Shown here: positions 22,297 through 34,593 of the stretch, piece after piece
How positions within the stretch are numbered: the stretch's first letter is position 1
Layout of the letters: each line of letters starts with the position of its first letter
NCBI GenBank assembly: GCA_030077755.1
Contig: JAQJZZ010000020.1
Location: 1,302,001 to 1,366,000 of the forward strand
Length of the DNA: 64,000 bases
Direction of reading: 5' to 3'
From: Filosporella fistucella
Taxonomy: Eukaryota; Ascomycota; Leotiomycetes; Helotiales
The notes under the pieces: generated by a model
Seen by the model: the letters and a program-made list of their open reading frames with translations, nothing else
What the model was told of the DNA's origin: nothing
Databases searched by the model: none
Made by a program: the position numbers and the translations under genes

Positions 22297-23741
22297 CTTG
22301 AGGTGGGCTTTCTCTTGTAGTGTCTGGGCTGGATTAGATGAGGCTGGTAGGAGGATGGAAATGATTGATGGATGGAAGGCTAAACTATTTGAGTTGTTGT
22401 GGAAAGCTGGAGGTGGAATTTCGGGGCTGCAAAGTTTGTTGTTTTTGTCCTTTGTCTGAAGACTTGGGGTCGAGAGGGGTGTCGTCGATTGTGATCCTTG
22501 CCTCCTTCGCTTCTTAGCCACAATTGACTGGCTCAAGGCTTGAATTTACCTATGAAGCACGAGTACTTTCCTGACCCTGATAATTGACTCGGCAACTGGC
22601 TTCGAAGGTTGTTGGTAACAAACAACAATTGCAGGTGAAGCTGAACAGGCCCATGAAAATTAACTTCAAGGGCAATAATGCAAAGAGACTAGGGTGTTGA
22701 AGGAGGTACAAATTCGAGGACCGGGTCGCTGATACAGCTTGACATCGTTGTTAGCCTTTAAGGTGCATCAGGCGCCTTGCAAAGTGATCAATGCTTGTGA
22801 AGTCAGCAACAACGATTTATCTCCTCTGAATCGCTAGTGCACCTAAGTAAGTTATACTGCAGTATGAGCATACCTAGCAAGGTGCAGCGCTCCATGAAAC
22901 ACGGTGCATAGCAGGGAGTTGCACTGGTGGATGGAAGGTTACAAGGCATTCATTATGGGTAGTAGATTTGCACTGCTAAACAAGTAGTACTATATAAAAC
23001 TCCGAGTATTTTATTTACATAGTGCATCCTGTGTCGCGGAAAATGGGCAGGAAAGTTACGTACTTTCAAAAGGAAAAGTAATGGAACTGATATCAATGAC
23101 AGAGTGCCTTCGCTAAGCTAAAGTTTTTCTCCACCAACCTTGAAGCCAGCCAGGCCTAGAGAACTTTTCTTGTCTTAAATAATGCTGCAAGAGTTGATTT
23201 GAGCACTCCAACTTCCAAATCCTCTGCAGGATCACTTGTTCGTTGATATAGCCCCCCTATCACAAGATCTCCTTACAATTTTACAGGAAAAGTATTGTAG
23301 CCCAAGTCTCCTTCTTAGTGCTTTGTCGTTGCACCACTTCTTCTGCAGATATGGTGAGCAAGCACAGCGAGAGCAACGCTAATTGGCGACACAATATCAC
23401 AGGATCGAAGCACAGAGGCATCCAAGAACTTTGTCTCTGCGTCATCGTACGATCTATTGATCATTTTTGATTTAGAAGAGCCCTATCATAGTCTGTATTT
23501 CCAAACCCCCTCTCTTCACTTGAGCTTACCCATTCCATCTTAGAGAAGACTTTACTCTGTTCTCGGAGTATCTTTCGATCAATCGGGACACCACTTCCGA
23601 TTCGTTCGAATTTTGAGGAGACCCCTGGTTTTTGAACGCTTTCATGTCAGGCCAGTGTTTGTGGCAATATTTAGCCTCGACTTGGACGTCAACCTCGAGA
23701 GTGGTCTCAGTCCAGCAACAGCTGACCCAAATCCTGTAGCA
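22297..23741. promoter_or_regulatory. Divergent intergenic region between IGO1 and SFM1
   Basis: A 1.4-kb spacer upstream of both genes. I see no gene and no strong repeat. C/T-rich patches precede SFM1. Confidence 0.5.
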
Positions 23742-24564
23742 ATGGCCGAGAAAACATATATCGTTGAGCACCTTGATGATGAGCTAGGTCCATGGTCTGA
23801 GCTAGAGTACATTACTATAGCCAAAGAGTCACATAAGGCCGGGGCAAGATTTTGCCTGTCGTCGGTGCTCTCGACGCTGAAAGTCCCCGAAGCACTAAAA
23901 ACCGTACCTGGTTTCACAGCAGAAGTGCAGAGCGTGGAGACAATGTATGCAGAGGATAAAACTCGAGTGTGTCTATTGGATCCATCAGCAGCAAAGGAAC
24001 TAAGTCCGGAAGACGGCGAGGTATTTGATGTGTTCCTGTTTGGCGGCATACTAGGTAAGGCAGAATTTCCCAACCCATGAATTTCCTCATGTCTGACATC
24101 TTGTAGGCGACGACCCCCCAAGAGGTAAGTTATATCTTAGTGTGTAGTAAGGTTGAAACCTATGCCTAAACTTTCCCAGACCGAACTTCAGAATTGCGAA
24201 AAAAGGGTTTCGAAGGGAGACGACTAGGGCCAAAACAAATGACCACTGACACTGCAGTCAGAGTAACAAGACTTGTCACGCAGGAAAAGAGTAAGAGATG
24301 TGATTCTAAATGCTCCATTGTTAGGACTGAACGCTTGCAGTGCCTCTCGATGCAATTCCCTATGTTGACTATCCGGAGTTGAAAATTAACAAGAACGAGA
24401 GCACTGAAATGCCATTTCGATATGTTAAAGGAGACAACGGAGAGGCGATAATGCCCGAGGTAAGACAGGCTTCCATCAAACACAAACAACCAGCTGATAT
24501 GATGTAGGGGATGATGGAGTTGATCAAGAAGGATTCCGAAAAAGGATTTGGTGATTTGTTTTGA
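23742..24564 (+). CDS. SFM1: Protein arginine methyltransferase Sfm1 (SPOUT family)
   Basis: Five exons, 23742-24054, 24107-24124, 24180-24290, 24341-24459 and 24508-24564, give 205 residues. The second exon is a micro-exon of 18 nt. The N-terminus YIVEHLDDELGPWSELEY and the trefoil-knot segment FGGILGDDPPRDRT, followed by QMTTDTAVRVT, PLDAIPYVDYPEL and STEMPFRYV, are characteristic of the Sfm1/DUF431 family. Yeast Sfm1 methylates one arginine of ribosomal protein Rps3. All four introns keep phase (phase 1, 1, 1, 0), and the micro-exon is required to rebuild the knot. The longer upstream open frame is not conserved-looking, so the ATG of MAEKTY was chosen. Confidence 0.9.
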
Positions 24565-25696
24565 TAAAGTCTGAGGGTCTACAAAGTATCCAATTTAGTA
24601 GCAGGAGCAATATGGATAGATAAAGATGCCAAGAAACGAATCCGACATCTATAGGTATTCGTCCTTCAGAGGATACTTGAAAGCGATCGCATCTTCCGAG
24701 CATTCCAAGTTGGAAGGTAGGCTTGCATCATTGCCGCACATCATGTGTAGAAATGGACAATGAAGATATTTAGATTTTTCATGCTTTCTTTTTGAAATGA
24801 TGGGTCATTAACGATTACCATGTTGGTAATGATATTTTGATGTCAGCATGAATTTCTGGATGTACTAAAGCCTGTGTGGATGAGAGTATTGAACAAGGAA
24901 TATAAGCCTGTGACAATTGCATGCTGTTGTCGAAGCTGCAGGTATTACTTAAATTTAAGAACGCCCATAGCCTACCCAAAGAATAATGGAACAGTAGTAC
25001 CGTAGCAGGAGTAGGTACCTAGGTACTTGTACCTGATCCTGATTAGTGGCCCTGACCTCCCGTTGCTGCGTCCGCCTCATGCTTTTTCTGCGGCTACCCA
25101 CATCGCCCCAGTTCGATCGCATCGCATCGCCACCATTTACTCATGCAGTAAAATACAGTACCTAGGTAGTGTAGGCAGTGCAAAGCAGTAACAGACTGCA
25201 CTTTTACTTGTACTTATCTATGTACTTGTTTGACAACTTCTTGCTCGCTTACTTGCTGACCTACTGACCAACCGACCGACCTACCGTACCTATTGTACTT
25301 GTATCTCTCTGCAACTCCATCAATCTTCCAACGGCAGTCTTGAGGTTGAGGTAGAGGTGAGGCACTGTTCCAAAGCCTTATTCTTCCACCGACCGAGCCT
25401 CCACTTCACACCTTTTGCTCTCGCTCTCGCCTCCCAGCCCCAGTTCTCCCGTTTCAACCATCCCATCCCTTGTTTTCCTTCCTCCAGCACCAGATCTGGC
25501 CCCAGTTTTCGTCCTCCCTCGCTACGTCTACGTCTACGTCTGAGGACGCCTCGTGTCGGATTCGATTCGCATGTTTGCAATATCTGGCCTTGCTGAACTT
25601 TGTCCAACCTCGAGAAACCTACTACCATCCATGCTCTGCTCATCCACATAGATGATTCCCTAGGCATCTACTCCATCTCCTTTGCCAGCATCCAAG
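24565..25696. promoter_or_regulatory. Intergenic region upstream of KEX1
   Basis: It contains the long palindromic run GTAGGTACCTAGGTACTTGT (25,011-25,030) and another TACCTAGGTA at 25,159-25,168. From 25,260 to 25,690 the + strand is strongly C/T-rich, consistent with a promoter. Apparent ORFs at 25,357-25,667 derive from this biased composition. Confidence 0.5.
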
Positions 25697-27863
25697 ATGC
25701 GGATATTTCAACCCTGCCCGAATCGCGCCAGCTCGTCGATATGGGCAATCCTCACATTACCACTATTCGCATTTCCATCTCAGGCGGATAAGACTTCTGC
25801 AGATTACTTCGTGCATTCCCTACCTGGCGCGCCTGTCGGTCCTCTTCCGCAGATGCACGCAGGTCATATCGAAATCACTCCGGAGCACAATGGCAATCTT
25901 TTCTTTTGGCACTATCAGAACCGTCACATCGCGAACAGGCGGAGAACAGGTGTGTACTTTCTCAAATTGACAAATTGCAATTTTAGCTAAGAGGATAGTG
26001 ATCTGGCTCAATGGAGGCCCAGGGTGTAGTTCTGAAGAGTACGTTTCAAGTCCCTCCGCAGCCATTTCCTACATGTTCTGACATTCAAAAACAGTGGTGC
26101 TTTGATGGAGGTTAGTATACCCATCCTATTACCTTCCTCAACAGGTGACAAGTATTAATATCTTGCCTGTCCTGACTCTTTCACAGATTGGCCCTTTTCG
26201 CGTCAAAGATGGTTCAAATGGCCCGAAGTTAGAGTACAACGACGGCTCCTGGCACGCATTTGCCTCTCTGCTTTTCGTAGACAATCCAGTAGGGACTGGA
26301 TATAGCTATGTAGACTCCAATAGTTATGTGCACGAACTTCCCGAGATGGCAGATCAGTTCGTGCAATTCCTCGAGAAGTGGTTTCAGATATTTCCGGAGT
26401 ATGAACATGACGATGTAAGAATCCCACCATCACAGCTACCAAGTTACTAACAAATGCAGCTATATCTGGCCGGGGAATCATATGCTGGACAGCATATCCC
26501 ATACATCGCCAAGGCAATACTAGATCGCAACAAAGCAGGACCACAACATGCATGGAACCTCAAAGGGATGCTCATTGGAAATGGTTGGATTTCGCCCGAA
26601 GAGCAGTACAAAGCATACTTGTCCTACGCGTACGAACGGGGCCTAGTGAAACGGGATTCAGATGTGGCCAAAAAATTAGAATCACAACAAGCGGTCTGTT
26701 TGAAGGCTCTCGACGAGAATGGTGGGAAAGATCATGTTGATGTCGGAGTGTGCGAGCAGATACTTCAGGCTATTCTTCGTGAGACCATCTCCACTACATC
26801 AGATGGCAAGTCTGAATGCTACAACATGTATGATGTTAGGTTGAAGGATACCTATCCGAGCTGCGGAATGAATTGGCCTCCAGATCTTGTCGACGTAACG
26901 CCCTACCTCCGCCGCAAGGATGTTCTAGATGCTCTGCACATTTCACCAGATAAGCGGACGGGATGGACAGAATGTAATGGAGCTGTTGGAAGCGCGTTTA
27001 GGGCTACAAAATCAAAGCCATCCATTTCTCTCTTACCAGATCTCATCGCAGAAGTACCTACTGTCTTATTTTCTGGCGCGGAGGACCTCATTTGCAATCA
27101 CATTGGAACAGAGGAGTTGATAGGAAATATGGAATGGAATGGGGGAAAGGGGTTCGAAATATCTCAGGGCACATGGGCTCCTCGGCGGGATTGGACATTT
27201 GAAGGCGAACCGGCTGGATTCTGGCAAGAAGCCAGGAACTTGACCTACGTATTGTTTTATAATTCATCCCACATGGTTCCTTTCGACTATGGAAGACGGA
27301 CTCGAGATATGTTGGATCGATTCATGGGCGTCGACATTGCGAGCATAGGAGGCGCCCCAACCGATAGTCGTATTGACGGGGAAAAGGGGCTCCAGACTTC
27401 TGTTGGAGGCCACCCTAATAGTACCGCCGCCGAGGAGGCCGAACAAGAAAGACTAGAAGCAGCCAAGTGGTCAGCGTATTACAAATCTGGGGAGGTTGTT
27501 CTCATTATCGTTATCATCGCAGCAGCGGCTTGGGGCTATTACATCTGGAAGGACAGACGTCAACGCAAAGGATATAAAGGCATATTTGGGGGAGATGCTC
27601 CAATGTCGATTGGCGGTGCACGTGAGCACATAAGAAGCGGAATGGGTCTTGAAACCTTTAGAAGCAAACGCACCAACCGAGACGTTGAGGCAGCAGATTT
27701 TGATGAGAGTGAGTTGGATGAGCTTCATGTGCGAACACCTACCGAGGACATTGAGAGAGAAAGATATAGTGTTGGGAGCTCTAGCGACGTTGAGGAGGGG
27801 GTAGATGGCGGAGAAAAGCGTGGGAATGGGCATGGCATGCGGAAGGAGGGGGAAAAGAGCTAA
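25697..27863 (+). CDS. KEX1: Pheromone-processing carboxypeptidase Kex1
   Basis: Five exons, 25697-25949, 25999-26038, 26095-26110, 26187-26414 and 26460-27863, give 646 residues. Exon 3 is only 16 nt. It is a serine carboxypeptidase of the S10 family that removes C-terminal Lys/Arg after Kex2 cleavage in the late Golgi. Landmarks: an N-terminal signal segment ([17 protein letters not shown]), [14 protein letters not shown], the nucleophile Ser186 in AGESYAG, Asp388 in [12 protein letters not shown], His450 in SSHMVPFD, and one membrane helix at about 525-542 ([18 protein letters not shown]). An acidic cytosolic tail follows, as in known Kex1. Introns are 45-76 nt. It is convergent with RAE1. 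Confidence 0.95.
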
Positions 27864-28247
27864 TTGTCATGACTTTGGAGGAGGTCGGGCGAAGCATCAC
27901 TAGAATTCAATTCGACATTTTTCATCACCTGAGTACCAAGACGTTTCCTACAGTGGCGCATGATATACAAAACGAGAAAAATTTCCAGGTCTATTTAATG
28001 ATCATCCATTTGTCATTATTGCTCAGCTACTAGGCATTTCAATGCTATTGGTATCCATCACCTTTTAATTTCCTCCGGGACGCCAATTAACATGTTCCCG
28101 TAGCCTTTACGAGCCGACGCCCAAAGACGAACCAGAGCGCGAACTTGGTCTTCTGTGCAACAAATCTATATGATTCCATGTGCGAAAGGCTGCCCTCCAG
28201 ATGACTAGCAAATTTTCGATATACATTAGTGGTATTTGAATATGCTC
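27864..28247. other. Convergent spacer between KEX1 and RAE1
   Basis: 384 bp of 3' flanking sequence of both genes. No gene is seen. Confidence 0.6.
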
Positions 28248-29435
28248 TTAACGTTTCTTAACGCTTGGACGGGGCTTGCATTCTTCTGAGCCAACCTGGT
28301 GTAGCATGATTTTGTTAGGATACTGCGGCGTATTGCTGGCATAGCCTTTGCTCCAATCATAGCTCACAGCATATGCAAAGATACTGCCATTTCTATCGAA
28401 TGCTGTAGCGGAGATGGTTCCACCAGTTGTCGGATAGCCTTTCAATCTATGCTTAGCTACTCCGTCCCAGAAATGAAATGTACCATCGGAGCCAGCAGTA
28501 CTGAAAGTGCCATGCACTGGATGGAACGATATGGCGTTGACAGAGTAAACGTTTGTCATGTTGTTTTGAGGTGGGTCCCGGTGGCATTTAAATGAGAAAT
28601 TTGAGCTGAATGTGTCAGTTGTCGCTAGTCAGGGATTTTGTGAACGAATATAACGCTTACCTTGCATCTTTCTCCTCAACGTATTGGATAGCGCATCTTC
28701 CCTCGATACTTCCAACCGCAAATCCTGTAGCATCCGGGAAGCAGCTTACCACACGTGTCTGCCATTTTAATGGACTTTGCAGGGTTTTGTAGAACTTCGT
28801 AGGTTCACTCAGGTTGATGACGTTGATATATCGATCAGCTGTGCCAACGACAAGGAGGTTCTTCTTCACATCCAATGTATAGACTCTCTCTTGGCATTGG
28901 ACTGTGGCGACTGCTGTTGCTTGACGCAGATCCCAATACTTGATAGTTTTGTCCCATGATCCTGTCACCAACATAGGTCCATTGGAAAGAGTGGACTCAA
29001 AATACCGCGCGCAGCGGATTGGCTGGTCATGCGCCGCAACTTGTGTAGATGTGTTCGCGCCAGCTCCGAGGTCGATGACACGGGCAGCTTTGTCTGCGCC
29101 AGCACCAACAACCTTTGTGCCATCCTACATAACCATAAAGTTAGTCTCTACAAGGAGCGTATTTCCTTACAGGTAGAGCTTACGGGAGACCAGTCGCAGC
29201 TGAGAACTGGCGCTTCACAATCAAAGAAAGCTTTCCCACTGCTTCCGCCATTATTGACTTCGTAGATTCGGACCTTCTTGTCCCAGGATGCAACAGCCAA
29301 ATGCTCTGACTGAGGGGAGAATGAGATGTCGGAGATGCTGTCCTCAGGGGGGTTGGATAGAGGCACATCTTTGGAGAGATCCCCGAGGGTGTTCGCTTGA
29401 TTTGTAGAGGTCGCTGATCCAAATAGCCCCGCCAT
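28248..29435 (-). CDS. RAE1: mRNA export factor Rae1/Gle2, WD40 protein
   Basis: Three exons, 29184-29435, 28661-29124 and 28248-28605, give 357 residues, the normal size for this family. It folds as a seven-bladed WD40 propeller. The start is MAGLFGSATST, the first blade includes DSISDISFSP...LAVASWDKKVRIYEV, and later blades carry MLVTGSWDKTIKYWDLRQ and TFSTAGSDGTFHFWD. The conserved C-terminal HRDPPQNN...VYSVNAISFHPVHG block and a basic tail (SVKKR) are present. Rae1/Gle2 binds the GLEBS motif of Nup98-type nucleoporins at the nuclear pore and supports poly(A)+ RNA export. Introns are 55 and 59 nt, phases 0 and 2. Confidence 0.95.
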
Positions 29436-31068
29436 CTCTAGAGCTGACTGAATGCACAAGGGCCAGAGACGTGAGCAGTGATTGATCTAGCGTACAATTG
29501 GGTAAGCGTGCTGTGGTGTTTGTGGGCGTGGAAGAGGTATGTTGGGGAGGAAGATCGTTGAACCAATCTTGCCTCTTTCTTAGGCAGCAAGGTAGAACTT
29601 CTTGTAGTCAACCTGAGGTGTTGATGGTGGAAGAATTCGACTTGGCAGGGGGGAAAGGATTGTGGAATTCTTTCAACTTCGCTTTCAGTCGTTCCGTTCT
29701 GTTCTGTTCTGAGTGAGCTGTAGACCTACTCTGGGGATCAGTTTAGGTACGGAACTTTGTTTAGCTGCAGCCGTGTTTCTTCATCTCTGCATGCGGCTAA
29801 CACGAGCTAAGCCACACGAGCACACCTTCAGCTCCATTCCAGCTTAGGCGCGGTGGCACGTGATGTGGTGCAGCTTGCTCTGGCCCAAGGCTGCCTGACG
29901 AGAAAAGCCCTCGCTACCTTAGGTGTCCACCCCACCAACTTAGGTAGCAGGGTACCTACCAATGGAAATGCCAAAGCGCTAAGTGAACTCGCGCTAGGTA
30001 GCGAACAGAGCCTGCCACTACAAAATAAAAAATAAAATTACATCTTCTTCTTTTCTTCATCTTCTCGCTCAAAGAATCGCATTCAAAGCATACATACAGA
30101 GAGGTCCTTGCTGATCTTTCGGCTGTTACAGCTATCTTTGTTTTGGGAGAAAGTCCCCGGACGACCTTCTTTAGAGAAGGACTGCGGAAACGCGTCGCCA
30201 TAGAAGCACATTGCGACCTGTCCTCCTCCAATTCTATGATCATGCCTTCCACCCTCTTGCCGCAGGTACTGCATCCCTACTAATCTCGGTCCCTCGAGCC
30301 TCAATGGGAAAGCTGAATGGATGAAGATATGAGTCCGATCTTTTCCTCCGCTGCTCGTCGGCACGGTGTGATGTAAGCTGTGGGAGGCATTGGGGCTGTG
30401 CCTAGGCTGGTCAAGATGTTCTGGAGGCTGGAGGAAATTCGTCGAGATCGATAGTTATGCGATTGCCGCTGTAGCTGCGCAAGCAGGCTCAACGGTAACT
30501 CGATGGGGCTTATTCTTGACTCGAGAAGATATATTTGATTTTGCGTCCATAGCTTATGGAAAGCGGAGCTCGCTGTCGAATTTCGAGACGCTCACTCTAG
30601 TATACTGTCCCCAGACGGTATACGGTTTCGATATGGTACATCGTATCTCAGAAGCTCTGTCGAACGGGCTGGACTCAAAGCATTTTTATGATGATCACCA
30701 AATAGAGTCAAGCACTGAAGTGATTCTGTCTGACGGCTTGATTGCCTGATTTTAGATCACTGTTGATGACTATCAGCGTTATGGTATCTGAATTTTGCTC
30801 CCTTCTCTCCATTTCTAGCTTGCAAATTGCCCTCAGCCACCATAGCCGTAAAGCTTGGAAAGCCAGGCTGATGACCTGCCAGGCCCTTTATGGCAGGTAT
30901 TCTACCCCAGCTACTTTCGGCCTTTTCAATACACTCGTCGAATATTCATCTCGTAATGTGCAGCGCTGACAAATTATCGATCCGCCGTACTCTCCTTGAC
31001 CAGCCTAGATCTTCGCCAAAGCTATTATCACTCTGTGGGGTACGAAGGGTATCTAATGGTTTTGGATA
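29436..31068. other. Intergenic, no supported gene
   Basis: This 1.6-kb region lies upstream of RAE1 and downstream of the next minus-strand gene. A CACGTG core lies at 29,857-29,862. An open frame at 30,390-30,749 (+, 119 codons) is not recognisable, and I do not call it. GGTACCTACC-type motifs occur around 29,940-29,960. Confidence 0.5.
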
Positions 31069-32534
31069 TCACATTAACCCACCCAACACCACTTTGCCAA
31101 CACCTGCAACCTCACTCTTGACGCCTGCGCGGCTACTGTCTTCAAACTCTTTGACCACACCCTGAACTATAATTTTCCTTACCCTTGTATCTGCCTTAGT
31201 AAACATCTCGGCCACAGCAGGGCTGCACTCTCTAGGAGAAGAGATAAGGCTCATAAGTCTTGTATAGCAATCAATCAATACGTCGCAGAGTGTTGCGAAC
31301 GTCTCGTAGAAATCTGGATCAAACGGTAATGACGGTGTCAAAAGATGAGTGTATTCTTCTCCGGGTAGAAGATCGGTTTCGCTACCCAGAAATGATGCTG
31401 TACCATTTCCTCCCCCGGAAGCACTGTTGATGGCTGAGGACTTCGAATCCGCCGAATCATTGCCCATTGGAAGTCCTATATCTGCTGCAGAGCTCGTCCG
31501 TCGGCCTTTACCACTTGTTCCCGTCGCCCTCTTGAACATTTGGGGAAATCGACCTCGGGACAGAGATGACGAGCCATCTGGGTGGTGTATTTGTTGAAAT
31601 GACTCAAACTCTGCGAGGAGAGCGTTTAAAGTCTTGAGGAATTCGGTCGGGCTGGAGGAGTTGAGATCGAGGATAGTAGGGAGCGACAGTCCAAGTAGCA
31701 AATAGTTTGTGGCACGGCGGGCGAGTTTGCGCGAGTCAAAGTATGGCATCCGTTGTAGGTCGGGTTTGTTGAACAATAATGTGTTAAACCAGTATACTCG
31801 CCCTTCGTGGCTATGCCATCTGTTAGCATTTTGTACGGCTTCACATGGTTGAGACACGAGATGCCAGAGCAATGACATACGCTTTCCTTAGGTAGTCTAA
31901 CGTTGATATCCTTTTTGAAGATGTGTCTTGGATATGCTGATATGTGATCGTTTCCAGAGTTGGACTTGGAGGAGCAAAGGCCGGGGGGCCATTAGGCCCA
32001 ATGGATTGATAGCCAGTCCCTGGCCGAGCCAGCATATTGCAGACTGTAAGGATCGCAAAGCTCCAAATATATTGAATGCGTTCCAGGAGGACACTGAGCT
32101 TCAGTCGGAGGCCAGGGTCGAGCTGTCTGCTTTGGGAGTTGTAGAATACTTCTAGATCCTGAAGTTTGGCGCCTGTTGTAACTACTAGTATGCATGCAAG
32201 CTTTCGAATATTCTGCTCGCCAAAGAATTGCGATAGAGGAGGAGTGAGTGTCTTAGGTATTTGGAATGGGTGGAACTCATGCAGCGGCGATATGTGATCT
32301 GAAAGTGGTTTCTCACGGGCCAGCTTATAATCGTATATTGACTGGAGGGTTTCGAGACACGCTCCGGGAAGGGGTTCGATCTCCAGCTCAAGGGCAGAGG
32401 ATGCAGGGGCTCTTGTATGGTGTACTTGTCCCCTACCTAGCTCGCCTAGGAACGGTGCAGCCTCGCCTTCACTCGTTGCCTGGCGAGGCTGGCGCACATA
32501 CTCCGTACGCAAACGTGTTTTTGTTTCTCTTCAT
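31069..32534 (-). CDS. Conserved-looking hypothetical protein (5' end uncertain)
   Basis: Two main exons: about 31881-32512 and 31069-31810, joined by a 70-nt intron (GTATGT donor, TGCTAAC branch, CATAG acceptor, phase 2) that makes YLRKAHEGRVYWFNTLLF continuous. The readable part encodes roughly 450 residues without any Met near its N-terminus, so the true start needs another exon. A candidate ATG lies at 32,532-32,534, just before a GTATGT donor. The protein is mostly helical. The C-terminus (EMFTKADTRVRKIIVQGVVK, then a Gly/Val-rich tail ending GGLM) looks strongly conserved, and a Ser/Gly-rich linker splits the second half. I do not recognise the family. Confidence 0.7.
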
Positions 32535-32670
32535 CTCAACTGCAACGCTCAACCTCGACTCTCCCTTACCGAACAAGCTATCACTCCATACCTTTTCTGC
32601 TCATGCTGTTTTTTTCCACAGGTCAATTTGCCCCAGCTTTTTTCCAACTCAATTCGGTATCTCAGGATCA
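32535..32670. promoter_or_regulatory. Compact bidirectional promoter (hypothetical gene / ECT1)
   Basis: Only 136 bp separate the candidate start of the hypothetical gene (-) from the ECT1 start (+). The sequence is pyrimidine-rich on the + strand (CCTTTTCTGC..., TTTTTTCCAC). Confidence 0.5.
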
Positions 32671-34223
32671 ATGGCCAGCAGTCGGCGCGACGACGATGCC
32701 CCGCCTGGTGAGCCAGCTCGTGAGGTCCTGGAGAGTAGAATATGGGTAGATGGATGCTGGGACTTCTTTCACCATGGTATGGACAATCTTGCCGAGCCTG
32801 TCGATATTAATTGCGGTCCCGCTACCTATTGGAATTATCGTCCGCAATTGCAGTGTTGATTCCAGGCTCTTCCAGGTCATGCAGGCGCAATGCTGCAAGC
32901 ACGGCAATTGGGCACCGAGCTCTACGTTGGCGTCCATTCTGATGAGTCGATTTTAGACAATAAAGGGCCAACCGTGATGACTTTGCAGGAACGGTAATAC
33001 TGCCACGCGCCGGGCTACTGAGAACCTGCTGATTGTCTTTTTCCTCAGCATCGCGGCCGTTGATGCTTGCCGGTGGGTCACTCAATCTGTGCCTTATGCG
33101 CCGTATGTCACATCACTGCCGTGGATCTCTCATTATGGCTGTCAATATGTCGTTCATGGAGATGATATCACCTCCGACGGCAGCGGTGAGGACTGCTATA
33201 GGTTTGTCAAGGCAGCCGGCAGATTCAAAGTGGTTAAACGAACGCCGAGTATTTCCACCACAGATTTAGTAGGGCGGATGTTACTATGTACCCGAACCCA
33301 TTTCATTAGGTCGTTATCTCGAGTCTTGACCGGTATGGAGGGCTCAGGGTCTGAAGCCGAAAGAAAGGCAGAGGGGGCCGCTATGACAGAAAGAATGCGA
33401 GCTTATGCAACGGACGAAACTGGTTCCAATACGGGATCAAGTGTCTGGTTTTGGGCTGCTTCGATCGAAGCCAGAGAAGCTGACACTGAAGAAGAGAAGG
33501 GGGTCTTTAGCTGTCTATGTCAAGGTTCTCAGCCAAAGCCCGGACAGCGGGTCGTTTATGTAGACGGAGGGTTTGACCTCTTTTCATCCGGCCACATAGA
33601 ATTTCTAAGACAGGTAATCAAAGCAGAGGAAAAGCTTGGCGCTATTGAAGGTTGGTATACACCTCAAGCTGTTCAAGAACGACTCGCGAAAGGAAATGAT
33701 TATGGGCCTGTTTTCATAGTTGCTGGCGTCCACGATGATGAGGTTATTAACCACTGGAAGGGGGTCAACTATCCAATCATGAACATCTATGAGAGGGGAC
33801 TTTGCGTTTTACAGTGCAAGGTAAAATATTTGGGGGTTAAATCCGAGCTGTGCTGACTATGTCTAGTATGTCCATTCCGTGATATTTGGTGCCCCATTCT
33901 CCCCAACTCGCTCGTATCTTACCTCAATGGCATGGGGAACACCAGACGCTGTGTACCATGGCCCTACAAGCTTCATGCCTTTAACGTATGACCCTTACAC
34001 GGCTCCTAAGAATATGGGTATATATAGGGAGATAGGGGACCATGACTTCGCAGGAGTCAATGCTGAGCAGATCGTTCAACGGATATTGAAAAGCAGAGAC
34101 ATGTACGAAGAAAGACAGCGAGTGAAAGGTGTAAAGGGCATTGGGGAGGAGGCCCAAAGAACGAGAGAACGTATGGAAGAAGAGCAACGAGTCCGAGAGG
34201 TTGAGAAGGCACACATAGCCTGA
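32671..34223 (+). CDS. ECT1: Ethanolamine-phosphate cytidylyltransferase
   Basis: Four exons, 32671-32776, 32876-32993, 33049-33820 and 33867-34223, give 450 residues. The enzyme makes CDP-ethanolamine from CTP and phosphoethanolamine, the regulated step of the Kennedy pathway to phosphatidylethanolamine. It has two cytidylyltransferase-like domains. The first carries WVDGCWDFFHHGHAGAMLQA with HxGH at residues 34-37, then GVHSDE and VVHGDDIT. The second carries VVYVDGGFDLFSSGHIEFLR, where SSGH replaces HxGH, which is usual for the second domain. HDDEVINHWKG, NIYERGLCVLQCKYV and GAPFSPT follow. The C-terminal tail is charged (ERMEEEQRVREVEK). Introns 1-3 are 99, 55 and 46 nt and rebuild HHGHAG and QERIAAVDACRWV in phase. 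Confidence 0.94.
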
Positions 34224-34593
34224 ACTCAACGTGGCTCGTTCATATTCTGGTCTTTGTTATTAGCATCGCATTGTCCCTAGCGTTCAACACGTAGATGGCG
34301 ACGTGGTAGATTATTGTCACTGCTCAATGTCAACAATTAAATGGGACATGCCCAACATCCCTGCTGCTTTGGATGTCATTCTTTCTTGCACCACAGACGA
34401 CTAGAGGCCTAATGAGTATCAAATATCTGCGCGGTCTTCGGCCAAGGATGTTCAAGTCCGCACCCAGAAGCGATCATTACGAAGCAATATGAGTACTCCT
34501 CTCGATTTCAAGAGTCTGCTGTGATTCTAAACCATCTTGATCGGATCTCGCAACATTAGCTATCCGAGTGAACCAGAAAATAATTTTATACTG
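34224..34593. other. Convergent spacer between ECT1 and SDR gene
   Basis: 370 bp of 3' flanks of two convergent genes; no feature recognised. Confidence 0.6.

Noticed and set aside
21973..22536. 187-codon minus-strand ORF as a single-exon gene
   Set aside because: It reads through the endosulfine intron; the spliced frame restores the FDSGDY domain, so this ORF is an artefact apart from its MNPHQ segment.
30390..30749. 119-codon + strand ORF
   Set aside because: It has no recognisable motif, intron context or promoter; I left it as intergenic.
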